From Ceriagrion tenellum (taxonomy: Eukaryota; Arthropoda; Insecta; Odonata; Coenagrionidae): DNA of 64,000 bases. The translations under genes were made by a program, and so were the position numbers. The stretch lies in assembly GCA_963169105.1 (NCBI GenBank), contig OY720632.1:192822448-192886447 (forward strand), read 5' to 3'. Below are positions 34,745 to 46,500 of the stretch, in pieces (position 1 is the first letter of the stretch; every line of letters begins with the position of its first letter). The notes beneath the pieces were generated by a model, which made no database searches, was not told where the DNA came from, and saw only the letters and a list, made by a program, of their open reading frames with translations.

Positions 34745-35620
34745 GCACTACGGAATTTTTATTTACATGCCCCACCTTGAATATTTCCTTGGTGAAATTT
34801 TGCTTGTGTCCCTTGGCAAATGAAAACTTCTCCTTGGATACGCGGGTGAATGTTCACCTTCCGGGAATAGTGTTTTCTTTATCTCACCGGTCGATGTAAG
34901 ACTCTTTGCGACTCCAAATGCGTTTTCATTGTGAACCTGCGATGGAGCTTTCCCAGTGCTCGAATGCACGCGATTATTGCTACCATTTAAAAGTTCGGGT
35001 AATGTATCCACCCCATTATCGGTATCAAATTAAAAAAAAAATATTTCCACACACTCCTTAAGTTTCAATTTAATCTCTCCACACCACAAAGATAACCACA
35101 GATGACTGTACGTTGGGATAGTTGGTAGTATAAACTTTTATTTTATTTTTGATCTGAGAGGAAACGTTTGTTTGGTAGTATAAATTTATTTTAAATTTCT
35201 GATTTGAAAGGAAACGTTTGAATTTCTCACAATCACATTCTCTGCCCTTCCTTATCGTTTTGCACCGTTAGAGGCATCGTCTTATCTTTCAATATATTTC
35301 GTAAAGCTACAATCATTTCCTCCGCCGATTTACTGCGTAGAGGCTCGGCCCATAAATATTTGGAGAATACATACACCACAGCAAGAAGGTATACATACCC
35401 TCTGTTATAATTTTTCTTCGATCCAAGGTCGTTGAGTTCACCCTACCGAGTATAATCGATCTACGTCACTTCATATTTATTTCTCCTAAATCTCTTCTTC
35501 AGATGTCTGTGAAGTGTATGAGAATTCTAAACTTCCAACCATTCTTTGACTTTGATCCTTGGAAGTTTTTTCCCCATACCTTTCCGAAGTGTGTTAACCG
35601 TTGAATAACTTGCGGTATTT
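34745..35620 (-). pseudogene. Polinton integrase (retroviral-type, rve) remnant
   Basis: Minus strand from about 35600: KKLPRIKVKEWLEV, TLHRHLKKRFRRNKYEV, then DYTR...ELNDLGSKKNYNRGY and AVVYVFSKYLWAEPLRSKSA, the rve core around the first catalytic Asp; next ALRNILKDKTMPLTVQNDK, corresponding to the VQTDxG block with the second Asp. After a gap, 35011-34763 reads DTLPELLNGSNNRVHSSTG KAPSQV-type text, the C-terminal 'YN...H..I...P..V' helix after the catalytic Glu, followed by a trace of the chromodomain-like tail. The order and motifs fit Polinton c-integrases. Several stops are present. It sits 0.4 kb left of repeat X. Confidence 0.7.
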
Positions 35621-36049
35621 GCGTTATCGTAATAGACTGAACTTAAGACCCTAATCTATTTCGCTAAACTTTTTGTGATCATTTATACCAATATTAACCG
35701 GTGATTACAACCATTTCTTTTAGAAGGGGCCTTAAGACGTGGGAACCTAAGGAAGTCTCAATATCACTTGCAACTTTTCCAACTCCACAGCTTCTCCATT
35801 GCTTATCTTCTTCGTTTAATCGTCCCACAAGCTCTCAATATTTCCAGTTCTTCCCAACGTTTTGAACCGTGGTTTACTTATTTTGCGATGATCGCTCAGA
35901 TACTTTTTACCCTCTGCAAAATTATTCCTTCTGATCTTCTACTTTTTCTTCTCATAATTCGCATCCACAAGCTTCCCTTCACCGAAAGTTTCACCGGTGT
36001 TCGACATAGAAATGGATTTGTTCCTCTCGGACACCTCGTTTATAGAAAA
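35621..36049. other. Spacer between integrase and repeat X
   Basis: The plus frame at 35768-36055 has no family similarity. The minus strand could hold the integrase N-terminus, but I do not see its zinc-binding motif. Confidence 0.3.
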
Positions 36050-36282
36050 TTATGAACTTGGTCACATTTAAAAGAAAAACATCTCACCTATCCAATGACA
36101 CCAAAAATTCTGCCCCTTACCAAATTATTTTCGGAGATATTTGCCAAAAAATACCAGCCCTTTTATATGGGAATTGGTACGTGTATGCACTCCAGAGAGA
36201 CATTCTTTACAAAATGAGGTATTTCTAACACTTATATGTCGTAAAAAACTAACAGTGTGTATTTTGTATATTTTCTCATGTA
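36050..36282 (+). repeat. Dispersed repeat X, copy 2, left half
   Basis: Matches 42478-42716: acatctcacctatccaatga, accagcc(c/a)ttttatatggga and gacattctttacaaaatgagg are shared with minor changes. The copy is cut at catgTA, where the 15.7 kb palindromic element begins; its right half resumes at 51973. Confidence 0.75.
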
Positions 36283-38155
36283 CTATATCTTTCAAAAGTC
36301 GTGTCACGAATCAAGCGGCGCTACTTTCGCTACGATAGTTCATCAACTCCGCGATAAGCCCGCCAGCTCCGCCAGTCTATGTTCTAACACTCGATGCTCG
36401 GGCTATGAAAAATATTACGGTGCATTCGACTCCTCACGCGATATCACAGTCTTGTTCAATCCCGTGGACGAAATGTCCTCTCATATTCCTTTCCTTGCGT
36501 TGCTATTTATGTGTTAAGTTGAAGCAATATCCGTTGTCAACGAGAATAACGACATTGAACGTATGACATGAACTCAGGGGGCCGATTTTATAACTTAACC
36601 TTCGAGTGTTAGAATCATTCCCGCTGAATTGTGGGTAATACTTCGAAAACAATTGCCGGTGCCTGTTATGTATCCAAAGTTCGAACGTATTTTGCCTCAC
36701 GCTCGCATCCTCGGCTTACAATACACAACAAAATATCTTTCGAAGCGGCCATTAGCGTTCGAAGGTGGGTTTGTTTTTGTTTCTTAATTGACTGTTGTTT
36801 GAATAGCTATCGTCGTTTGGAATGTTTTACATACTATAAATGAAATATAACACACCATTCTTGACTTTAATTATAATTGGAGGCCTAGATTGCAGTTCAT
36901 TAATGTATTGGAAAAGTATTTCAATTACGCGTATTGTTGTGAATTATTATAGTATCCAATTGTCGCAAACTATCCTATTGTAGCGATTTGTTTTCACTTT
37001 TAATTGCAGTTGGAAGTTTTAAATCTCATTTCTGCAAGGACGTGGATGTCATAATTGCTGAGGATAGTGGAAAGGTTTATCGCGTGATTAAGCGGCAGTG
37101 TTTATTGTGGCATACCAGTGCTTACAAACGTTACTTATGCGCTGTGATGGATCTTGTGTGTGCTCGTGGTGATGTATTAACATATTAAGGTTAATAAGAG
37201 TTATGCTTCATCTATTGAGATTGTGTGTTTGACAGGTATTGTGCTTAAAGACTTAAATTGCGTAACAAATGTCGGAGATGACTGATAGCAGCAACTATAA
37301 CGCCCTTCCATGAAATGTCTAACTTGAGATTTGGATTCTATGTCAATTGAAATGTTGTTGGTGATTTAGGTTTGCTTCTGAGTATTAAGTGTGGTTTTTT
37401 TAAGTCCTCAATAAAGTGTTTTTTTAATTTGAATGAAACTTGCCATACCAAGAATCACTTTGCGACAATAATAAACTCATCTACGTTTAATGCAAGTGAT
37501 AACTAGTTGAAATAGATGTAGTTATTTGAATTTTTGGCCATGTCAAGGCCTATTCTTTTGTTTGAGGGTAAATTGTGTGATTGTTCTCGACCAAGTGAAA
37601 TGGCGATGGTTATTTTGTCAAATGAAGTTTGTTGGTTCGTTCTGGTTTGAAATATTGCTTTATACAATCATATCCTGAAGTAGTCGAGACGAATGTTGAA
37701 TGGTGTTGAAGCGGATTTCAATGATATAAATTATTATACATTTTCTGTGATAGCCTACACGGATGTCTATTGTGATATTTCTGCAATAAGTGTATAGTTA
37801 TTGGCAATTTGGGCTTAAAATGCGTTGTGTTACGTTAGTTAGTGTGTTTGAAGTGTTGTTACAAATTAGAAAAATATCGTGGATGGCTGTGATTACTCAC
37901 TACAAAACGGAGCTTGGTTATGGAATGGAAAATTCATGGCAGAAAGTTATTGACATTATTAAATTTGTTTTCTTAGGGAGGTAGGTAATTTTTGCCAAAG
38001 TGAAAGCTTGATAATATGTCTGTATGCGATGCATGATGTTTCATATTTTAGCATAGATTTAATTGTGCCTCCTCAACTAAGAGTTTTTTGTATTTATTTG
38101 CCTTATTACCATTAGCATAGATTGTTCCATTTTATGAATAATACTCAATTTGGTG
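36283..38155 (+). repeat. Left inverted arm of the 15.7-kb element
   Basis: Pairs with 50098-51972. Matching open frames at 36631-36843, 36988-37188 and 37790-37984 have the same translation in both arms, but they are short, start on non-ATG codons in part, and show no family similarity, so their conservation reflects recent duplication of the DNA. The inner boundary is where homology fades at caatttggtgttgtttttcc. Confidence 0.75.
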
Positions 38156-39349
38156 TTGTTTTTCCGCTTGGTGTAATTGTAACAATTATGATGGAAAAGA
38201 TGCTCTAAAAGTATTGCGGAAGATATGATATAAGCAGCAAGAAATTACTTTTAAAAGTTATCAACTCTGCTATTTTCAATTTCACTTGATCATACGCTGG
38301 TCATCCTTGAATATAGCCTTGTAGGTGGATTGTTATATTAATTTTTTGGGTCGGGAATTTTCTGAGGATAGTAGGTGAGTACTAATGAGTGTCCTAATCA
38401 ATTGATGTAGGGTATTACATTTCACATCATGTCCAAGATAATTTAAATGGACTCTATCGAGTGTGATGGTTGGACACTGACATGTTAAGGGAATCGTCGA
38501 GCTTTGGTTGTATTTAGTGTATGTAATGTTTTAGATAATGAAATACAACGGGAAGGATGTAGGGGTATTGGATAATTATGAGAATAATGTTTGCTCTTGC
38601 AACGAGTATAGTTCCATTGGTCATTTGCAGTAACTATTTTCTTTATTCAAAAGAATTTTATAGATCTCTATATAGAGAGATATAAGCGCAGAATAATGTA
38701 TTCGGGAAAAATAAAGGTTTTGGAGCTGAATACGATGTGCCATGAACGGGAATGAGAATATAATGCTATTCGAATATTTCCTATTCATTGACTGTTACTG
38801 GTGAAATCTTCGTAAATTATGTTCGCCGGTTTGATAAATTAATTCCATCATTATTTGCTAATGAAGATTTAGGTACAGCTTAACTCTGATGGATCATATT
38901 TTTCTGCTTTTAAATTTTGTAAAAAGATTATAGTTTTAAAGAAACAGGCAATTGGAACCGGCGAAATAGTTTTATCCGATAAATTCTTGGGATGGCAAGG
39001 CATAAGGATTGAAATTGTCAAATGAAGGCATAGAGGGAAATTTATAAGACTCGTGAGAAAGTATAATTCGAGTTCGTATGCAATGAAAATTTTAAAATTC
39101 TTCCCAATGGTTATTCTAAAATATTTAAAACAAGTGCGATCATTCAAAAATAGGCTCGTTGCGCATGCGTCCAAGATAAACAATTGAGAAATATGCTATA
39201 CATCTGACAACAGAGTAACGTTCGACGGTCTGATGTGCGATCGCCCATATAAAATAGCTCGAAACACTTCACTCGAATTTAGTGAGCTCGATCGAAGTTG
39301 AACGGATCCCTAACGTTCGGACGTAAGCCAAGTTATAAAATCCGCCCCC
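36577..39349. mobile_element. 2.77-kb element with 20-bp terminal inverted repeats
   Basis: Starts GGGGGCCGATTTTATAACTT and ends with the complement of GGGGGCGGATTTTATAACTT (19 of 20 matching). The left terminus and the first ~1.58 kb lie inside the left arm and are therefore also present in the right arm (terminus near 51655-51678); the right terminus lies outside the arm. No target duplication or transposase is obvious. The minus frame at 39183-38869 is hydrophobic and unassigned. It could be a non-autonomous DNA transposon predating the arm duplication. Confidence 0.5.
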
Positions 39350-41547
39350 AGGATTGACTTCACCACGTCATGAGTCAGTATTATCAATGGTCGGTCCTAC
39401 TGTGAAATGCCCAAATTTCAGAAATAAAAGAAACCAGCGTAGTAATATTTGGCTATTGGACAGGTACTATTCAGGTGGAGAGCAGTAACTTTACGCGACG
39501 AAAGAAAAATATTGGAGGCAATACCATGCTCTGATAGCATTTGGATTTTGATGACTCCGCAGCCGAGGTGGTTAAGGTGCCTGCCCGGTGTTAAACATAT
39601 ATAATGAATCATCTATGATTTTCTTGACATTAATATTTTTACTGCTAAACTTTTCCTACTTGAGTATTCATCTGCTCAAGTAGTCTTTAAATTGTTGCAT
39701 TGCGATTTAAGGTTTTAACATTCATCCATCAAAAATATTTTTCAATGCGAATAGATCTTATCCGCTAGAATTGGGTCCTTATTTATAGGGCGTAGATAAT
39801 TGAAGTATTTCCTACGATTCGGCCGCACGTTTCGGGTGCGCACACACCTTTTCCTAATTTAAATAACACTTATCCACTAAAAATGGAATATATTATCAAA
39901 CGTGTTGACATTTAGTTTTCTTTATTCGTTTATTGAGGATGATTTTCATACAACACTGAAATGTATATTATTTCATTTGCCTCATTTTGAACGGAAACAT
40001 ATCGCAAACTTGACGTACGATATCTTTCTACTAACTTAAAAATCGTAACTCTGCCAAGATGTATGCTTCATTTTTCTGCAACAAACTATTATAAAAGGTT
40101 TTGAGTAAAATTATTAGGCCATCATGATTAAAGAAGCGGGCATCTGTTCGCCCAAAATTTCTCAATTAAAGCTTCATGGAAATAATATGAATTTAACATC
40201 ATAATTATTATTATTGACTCAGAATCACTCCTCTATGGCGATTTCCTTGTCGCCCTTTTTTTCCATTTTTTCTCCGCTAAGGGGTCTTGCATTTCAGCCT
40301 CTTGACAAAAATTGTTAATTGAATGCTTCCATTAATAATGAATGTCATGTTGTCAAAATCCGCGCTTCTCCAGCGCAGGCAAGAGGACTATCAACGATAG
40401 CCTGGTAAATATGAATAGCCTGGCGCTCGTGCCATGAAACATTCATTTAGCGTTTTCGTGGAACGAAGTTGAATGTAAAAATGACTTGAATGAGTAGTAT
40501 TAAAAACTATGATGAGAGAAAATGAAGTGGAGGTGCCGCTAAGTATGTCGTTGAACACTTCCTTGCTTTGCTGTTGTTGCATGTATGTCATTGTCAGTAC
40601 ACACATATGTTTATTAATGTCAGGAGCCCTTAAGTTTCGCTGAAGCTTGCTTCCCTCCGTAACAACCTAACTCCTAGTTATTAGCATATTACGCCGAGCA
40701 GGAACGTTTCTCGTGGTTCAAGTGGAAAATTTGTCGTTCGAATGTGTTACACTATTGGCAGTATTTATGTATTAATCCGAATTAATTGAGGCACAGTGAT
40801 AATTGACAGTTCAGTTTAAAGGGTGCTTCAAGATGTTTAGTTGAGTTGTGAAAACGGACTGAAGCGCAAAAAAAACGCCAATAAAAGCACAGATCTCACG
40901 ATATATCCTATTTTCTCAAATAATAAACTACTGTAGTGTGTATAAGTGGGTTTCATGCGTGGTTGAATAAACAAAATTAGACCATATGGGTAAAATTTCC
41001 AATTTGAGAATATATATTAATCTGCAATAATTACTGACATTTGTTGCGGAGGATTTTTTGGAAATTAATTGCACACACTATAATAAGGTAATCCAACATG
41101 CTTCATAGGAAAAATATTGGCCTGTATATGTACTTGATAGCGCCAAATAGTAAAATATTTTGAGGAGCCAAGCGATCAATACAATGCTACACATCGGAAT
41201 CCCAGTTGTTTTCAGGTTTTTCTTTTCATTATCATTATTTCAACTTGTGCATTACATATTATATCTCCATTAATCCTGTGAATAAATTATATCGCTATTA
41301 CAAGCCACAAATAAACCTATTTCAGACATAAATCTAAATGCGTTGTCGATTTGTTACGGTGTCTCTCAAGCAAACCGACTGATTACCCTGGGTACCGACA
41401 GCTTTTACGTGCCGGTACGATCTCCCGACGTAAGCTCCTCGGCACACCGATCGGTTTCATACAGAACACCACGGTTGTCGGTGTGACGTGCCACACGACG
41501 AAAAGGCTCCCATGCCGATCGGTTCGGAGTTACAGAATGACCCCCCC
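39350..41547. other. AT-rich interior of the 15.7-kb element
   Basis: No recognisable gene. At 39555-39583 cagccgaggtggttaaggtg resembles a tRNA-Ser/Leu A box, but no B box or cloverleaf follows. From 41370 to 41545 the sequence is GC-rich (ccggtacgatctcccgacg), unlike its surroundings, and is unassigned. Confidence 0.35.
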
Positions 41548-41985
41548 TGGTCAAATAGATCTAACCCAAAAAAATAAATAAAATACACAGGAAAGCAGCG
41601 CGCTTCGTTAAAAACTGCAATACGAGCGAACACATAGTGTCTCACAACTTTAAGAGGGGTTAAGGTGGGAATCCCTAGAGACTCGGAGGCTGCACGCTAG
41701 GCTTAGGTTGCTTGATAAATTCAGAACTGACATTCTTCAGAGCGACATAGAGAATATTATTATGACTCCTCACTACATCTCTAGGTCTGACAAATGCGAT
41801 AAAATAAGAGAGATACATTACCATTAACAGATAAGCACAAGAACTCGTTCTTTCCGCGCACAATAAGCGACCACATTGAAAACTGAGCTCCACTAAATAC
41901 ACTCCCATAATACACGTCACCATTTCACCTTCAAAAATCAAATCCCGAACAGCTTTACACGGCTGGTAGATGTATGTAGATAATT
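41548..41985 (+). mobile_element. CR1 LINE 3' fragment
   Basis: Begins tggtcaaatagatctaaccc and continues through gaaagcagcgcgcttcgtta, parallel to 58597-59010 of the CR1 copy (WDPGQIDLTKK, RKAARF and LETRRLHARLRLLDKFR in that copy's frame), ending near ttacacggctggtagatgta. It is frameshifted and 5'-truncated. Confidence 0.8.
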
Positions 41986-42469
41986 ACTACAAACGGTTGT
42001 CCCTCAGGATGTCACATTTCACACAAACTTGCTGTTCGGAAAGCATTTGACCTCAAACGTATTAATCTGAAATGTTCTATGAAATGATTTTAGCGTGATT
42101 ATGCCCATTTAAATTTTTTCACATTTCTGCCAAAATAGAGCGATTCAGGAATAAAGTTTTTTGGTCATATGACTACTTCTATTTATCGAAGAGCAAACAA
42201 TATATATTCAGCGATAGCCAAACCTTTCTTGTTGATTCTAAGGTAGCAGGAGCAATTACTACACGTTCCGCTTTTTTTTTGTTTTGCATCCATAATAATT
42301 ATGTTATGAAGTGATATAATTTGTGTAAGCCATTAATTATTTAGAAATACTTCCCTCCATGTGCGTTAAATGAACTATGATTCCTACGCTGCAATTACAG
42401 CGCTCATAAATCGCGCTCATAAATCTTGCGAAGATATACGTTATTTTCAAGTAAAAATCCATTAAGGAA
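41986..42469. other. Unassigned spacer
   Basis: AT-rich, no coding signal. Confidence 0.3.
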
Positions 42470-43010
42470 TTTCGAGCTTAGAAATCAATGAATTTGGTCA
42501 AATTTTAAATAAAAACATCTCACCTATCCAATGATACCAAAAGTTCTACCCCTTACAACGTTACTATCCGAGACATTTGCCAGTGAATACCAGCCATTTT
42601 ACATGGGAAATGGTACGTTCATGCACTCTAGAGAGACATTATCTCCAAAATGAGGTATTTCTAACACTTAGTTGTCGTAAAAAAAACTAACTGTGAAGTG
42701 TATATGTTTTCTCAACTACTTTTGAAAATTAATCATATTGTCACCGCTGTAAATTCTTCAGGATCACAAAACACCTTCCGTGTTCAAAGGAGTTTCAAAC
42801 GCACCGCGCGAAAAAAAATGAGTCCAGTTAAAGACTAATTTAGATATTTCCATTTAATTACTAACAATTTCTGTCATATATTACTATTATGCCACCATTA
42901 ATAATGCAATATTTAATTGTTGTGTCCTACAGCTGGTGAAATTAAAACGTATAATTCGAATATGGTTTCTATTATGATTAGGGAACTATCTCGGTCGGAC
43001 TACCTTAACA
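42470..43010 (+). repeat. Dispersed repeat X, copy 3 (uninterrupted)
   Basis: Runs from tagaaatcaatgaatttggt to gggaactatctcggtcggac. It contains the continuous junction ctcaactacttttgaaaatt that is split by the 15.7 kb element in copy 2, and gttt caaacgcaccgcgcgaaaa in its right half as at 52045. It has no ORF and no terminal inverted repeats. Confidence 0.75.
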
Positions 43011-43504
43011 AAATGCCTTTGGTCTCGGTCCGTCTAGTATTAGGTTCATCCACGATCGAAATTTAGGGAGTTTTCATTTAATGATCAAATTCTTTTTTCA
43101 AAGACGTATCCAGAATCCACGATATCCCGCTAACTATGCTGGAAACGCTAGAACTTTTTTATTAAGCATCCGCAGGGATATTTTCGGCAGCCTTAGGGCA
43201 TAGTTACCAATTCCATTGATAACATAAGTGCTCTGCACAACTCACTGCAAAATATATAAAATTTAAAATTCATTAGCGAAGAACTGGAGAGTAAAAATAT
43301 TTGGAAAAGAAGCACGAGAACGATCGAAATATTATAACCCCCTTCATTTTGTACTTAACTTTGACAATTAAAAATTTCATCCGAAATTTCAGTAAATGCC
43401 GATAATTACACCGTTATTGCATTCATTTCCTCAAATTATCATCAAGAGATGGTAAATGCTTATTTATACATGCATTCAACTGGGTCACTCTACATGCATT
43501 CAAT
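43011..43504. other. Unassigned spacer with short direct repeat
   Basis: No gene. Just before the inner element, tacatgcattcaa(c)tgggtcactc occurs at 43468-43491 and tacatgcattcaatggggtcact at 43491-43513, a tandem-like duplication at the element's left end. Confidence 0.35.
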
Positions 43505-46500
43505 GGGGTCACTTTACCGGGTGTCGCGACTGACTTTGGCGTTCAAAGGCCAGTAATTAGTGTGCCTATAACACCCCCCTCCCATCCCGCGTGTACCTAT
43601 TGGACCGCTTTCCCGCAGGAGAGCGGAGAACAGCCCTCTCTGCCCCAGCGTGTGAGAACCAAGGTCTCAGTTAGCTTGGCCACGCCACTGTTTGCGTTGG
43701 GCGATGTTCTGATTTTTGGTCCCCAGCCTGCCTAAGAGTGCAAAGGCAGTGCAATGGCTGGGGGTGTAAAATGGGGCCCTTAGCCAGGCCAACGAGTGCG
43801 TCGGGGGCGGCTAAGGGGTTCTTTCGTGTACCAGCCGTAGTCTTCTCGACTCCCGGTCTCCAAGACCGGAAGCCATTCTCTCCGGGCCGGAACCTCGGGC
43901 CTTAGATCCCCAGGCGGGGAGGCCCCTTCGGAAAGTGGTTACGTAAGATCGGTTACCGTTGGTCGGGCCTCTCAAACGTTCCAAATCCCTGTCCCTATCA
44001 CGTCGCTGATGAACCTGTGAAAGGACGTCACGAGGATGGTATTCCATTCAACACGGCCGCCCACGGGCTGTCTTCGCTGGCTGGTACTCCTTCGGGGATC
44101 GTCCTTTCATCAAGGACACCGACTCGTCGCAATGGAAATCGGACTCTTTCAGAAGATCCCGTTCTCAAGCTCTCTCCTTTGTTATCCTTGGGTGGTCGAC
44201 CTTCTTCTTTGTCTGGTGGTGATCACACGATGTTGTCCTGGCTGGAACGTGAAGATTGTAGCAATGATGCCAGTCTTTAATAGCGGATTTCGATTCCGCC
44301 CTTCGTCGTGATTGGCCGATGACTCTTTGTTGATGATTCGGCCAATCCGAAATCAGCACGGTATGAATCCAAATCGGCATTCGTGCATAAAAAGCAATCC
44401 GGTAATAAAACTGAATCCATTCTTTTTCTTTTCCCCACAACAATAGTTGATTTTTAAAACTTCCTTCATCGCGGAGGATAACGAATGAAAGATGATCAAT
44501 GAGACAGATACATTTGTGATTATCCTATCAGTTGTTGCGCAATACAAAGTTAGTACTGTTATAATATTATTTCAAATTTCTTTCAGTAATCTCATACTCT
44601 CCTGGCTCACGTAAAATCTTGTATTAACCATTCATTTTTTTACAATGGCAATAAAAGTGGATATCTTTTCTCATGTAATCGTTAGGGAAAAGAAGACATA
44701 ACAGGGCCTTTTCAATGCTATCTAATATTTTTCATTTTTTTGACCCGGAACAATTAACAGTCATCCTACGTCTTTTTTCCCAGGACAATTTAATCATTTG
44801 AATTTAGCATTTTCTCGTGAATAGCTGTAGCCTCTGACGACGAAAACAAATATTCTATCATTTTATGTGATTAACGAAGCTATTATTATTCTCTTTTATT
44901 GTGTTACTATCTCTACCATTCTCACCTATTGTAAAATCATAATTAACTCCTTAGAATTTATTAAAACTTTGTAATTTAAATCAAATATTACGAGAGTATT
45001 ATGTTATTATATGGTCTGTTACCCTTGAAAGTTGCGCCACAAGGATGGATTAATAAGTGCGTATGTTGTTCGAATGTCATCGTTTTTCATTTATGACATC
45101 CCCTCAACGCACGAAATTGTGAAGAAAGTTAGTACGACTTGTAACGTTCTTTTCATTTCTTTTGCGTAGTTTCAAGAAACACTCTCTCTTTCATTATTTC
45201 AAGTGATTCACATTCACTGTTCTTCAGTATTGATTTTTTTCCAGATTCAATAGAGCCCCACTTGACTCAAAAAAGGTTGCAATAGCTCAGAGCGCGGAAG
45301 AACTCCGAGTTGTTGCGACATTATTCGGAAACTCTCTCACTTGTTTCTACGGTTGAATGGAAACATTGTGGATGATCTCATTGTAATCGACCGTATTACT
45401 ATTTTCGACAATAATTCCGAAAATCATCTTGATTATTACCGACGAGGACTACGCGCTGTCGTCCGACTCTTCGGTCGGTATTTCTTCGTGTCATACTGGA
45501 AGGATATAATTTTGGCATCGTGTCAGTAGCGCAATTTCTCTCTCAAGTCATATTTTTACGTTGAGTAAAGACTGACAATTATATTGGTCCAATAATATCA
45601 TCACTTTTAAGTCTGGCAGATTTATATAAAGGGATAGCATACGGGAATTCTTCGTCGGCAGAAGTAAAGATCATTTTCGAAAATATTGTTGTGAATAATA
45701 ATACGACCGCTTGCAATGAGATCATTCACCTTGTTTCCCCTCAATCGCAGAAACAAACAAGAGGTGAGTGCTTCTGAAGAATGACGCAATAACTCGGAGG
45801 CCTTCCAAAGTTAGACCTGCAAGAGTCTTACCTAAGTCAAGTGGGGCAAAACCAAATTTCGAAATATCAATATTAAAGGGACGTTTCTGTTGAATGGCTC
45901 TGAACAATGGGAAAGAGAGCGTTTGTCTGTTGTCACTACGCGAAACCGATGAAAAGGATGTTCAAGTCTTACTGACGCGCTTCACAATGTTGTGAAAATT
46001 TGGAGGTCGTGATGCCGTATATAAAAAAACGGGATAACATTTGAACAACTTTCACCCTTATTAATACTTCGTTACCGTGGAAATTCCAAAAGTAAAATAC
46101 CTTCGTTTAAATTTTGAAGTTTTTATGTGCTTAGTACAATTTTCTATGGCTGAGAAAGGCAGAGATATGAGCACATTTTTTCAAAGAGAAAAGTAACTGC
46201 GTCATAATATACATCAAATGTTGGAATAAATCACAACTCTTCAGTTGCCTCGCATATATCATTCTGAAGCTTCAACTATTCACCCAAAGGTGTAATCCAA
46301 ATCAAGTTTCGTTTCGGGTAAAGACCAATAATCTTTGCCAATCATTCTGGGTTAACAGTGTATTGAACATGCCGCCTTTCGAGCAGGTGCTACTAATGAG
46401 TACTGCTCTATATTGGACAGCGCTAAGTGCCCTCCAGTCGAAATATTACTTACGCTTCTTGGTCACGCGGTCGACGGGTAACAATGGTGAGGGTCTCACA

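Noticed and set aside
36631..37984. Short frames with identical translation in both arms of the large palindrome
   Set aside because: Conservation reflects near-identical DNA arms; the frames are 60-70 codons long, partly lack ATG and match no family.
39555..39583. tRNA-like A box (gccgaggtggttaaggtg)
   Set aside because: No B box, anticodon arm or acceptor stem follows within 80 bases; at most a tRNA-derived SINE crumb.
43811..44311. Several overlapping open frames of 78-92 codons in the inner palindrome arms, repeated at 47185-47685
   Set aside because: Their recurrence is explained by the inverted DNA repeat, they overlap on both strands in GC-rich sequence, and none resembles a known protein.
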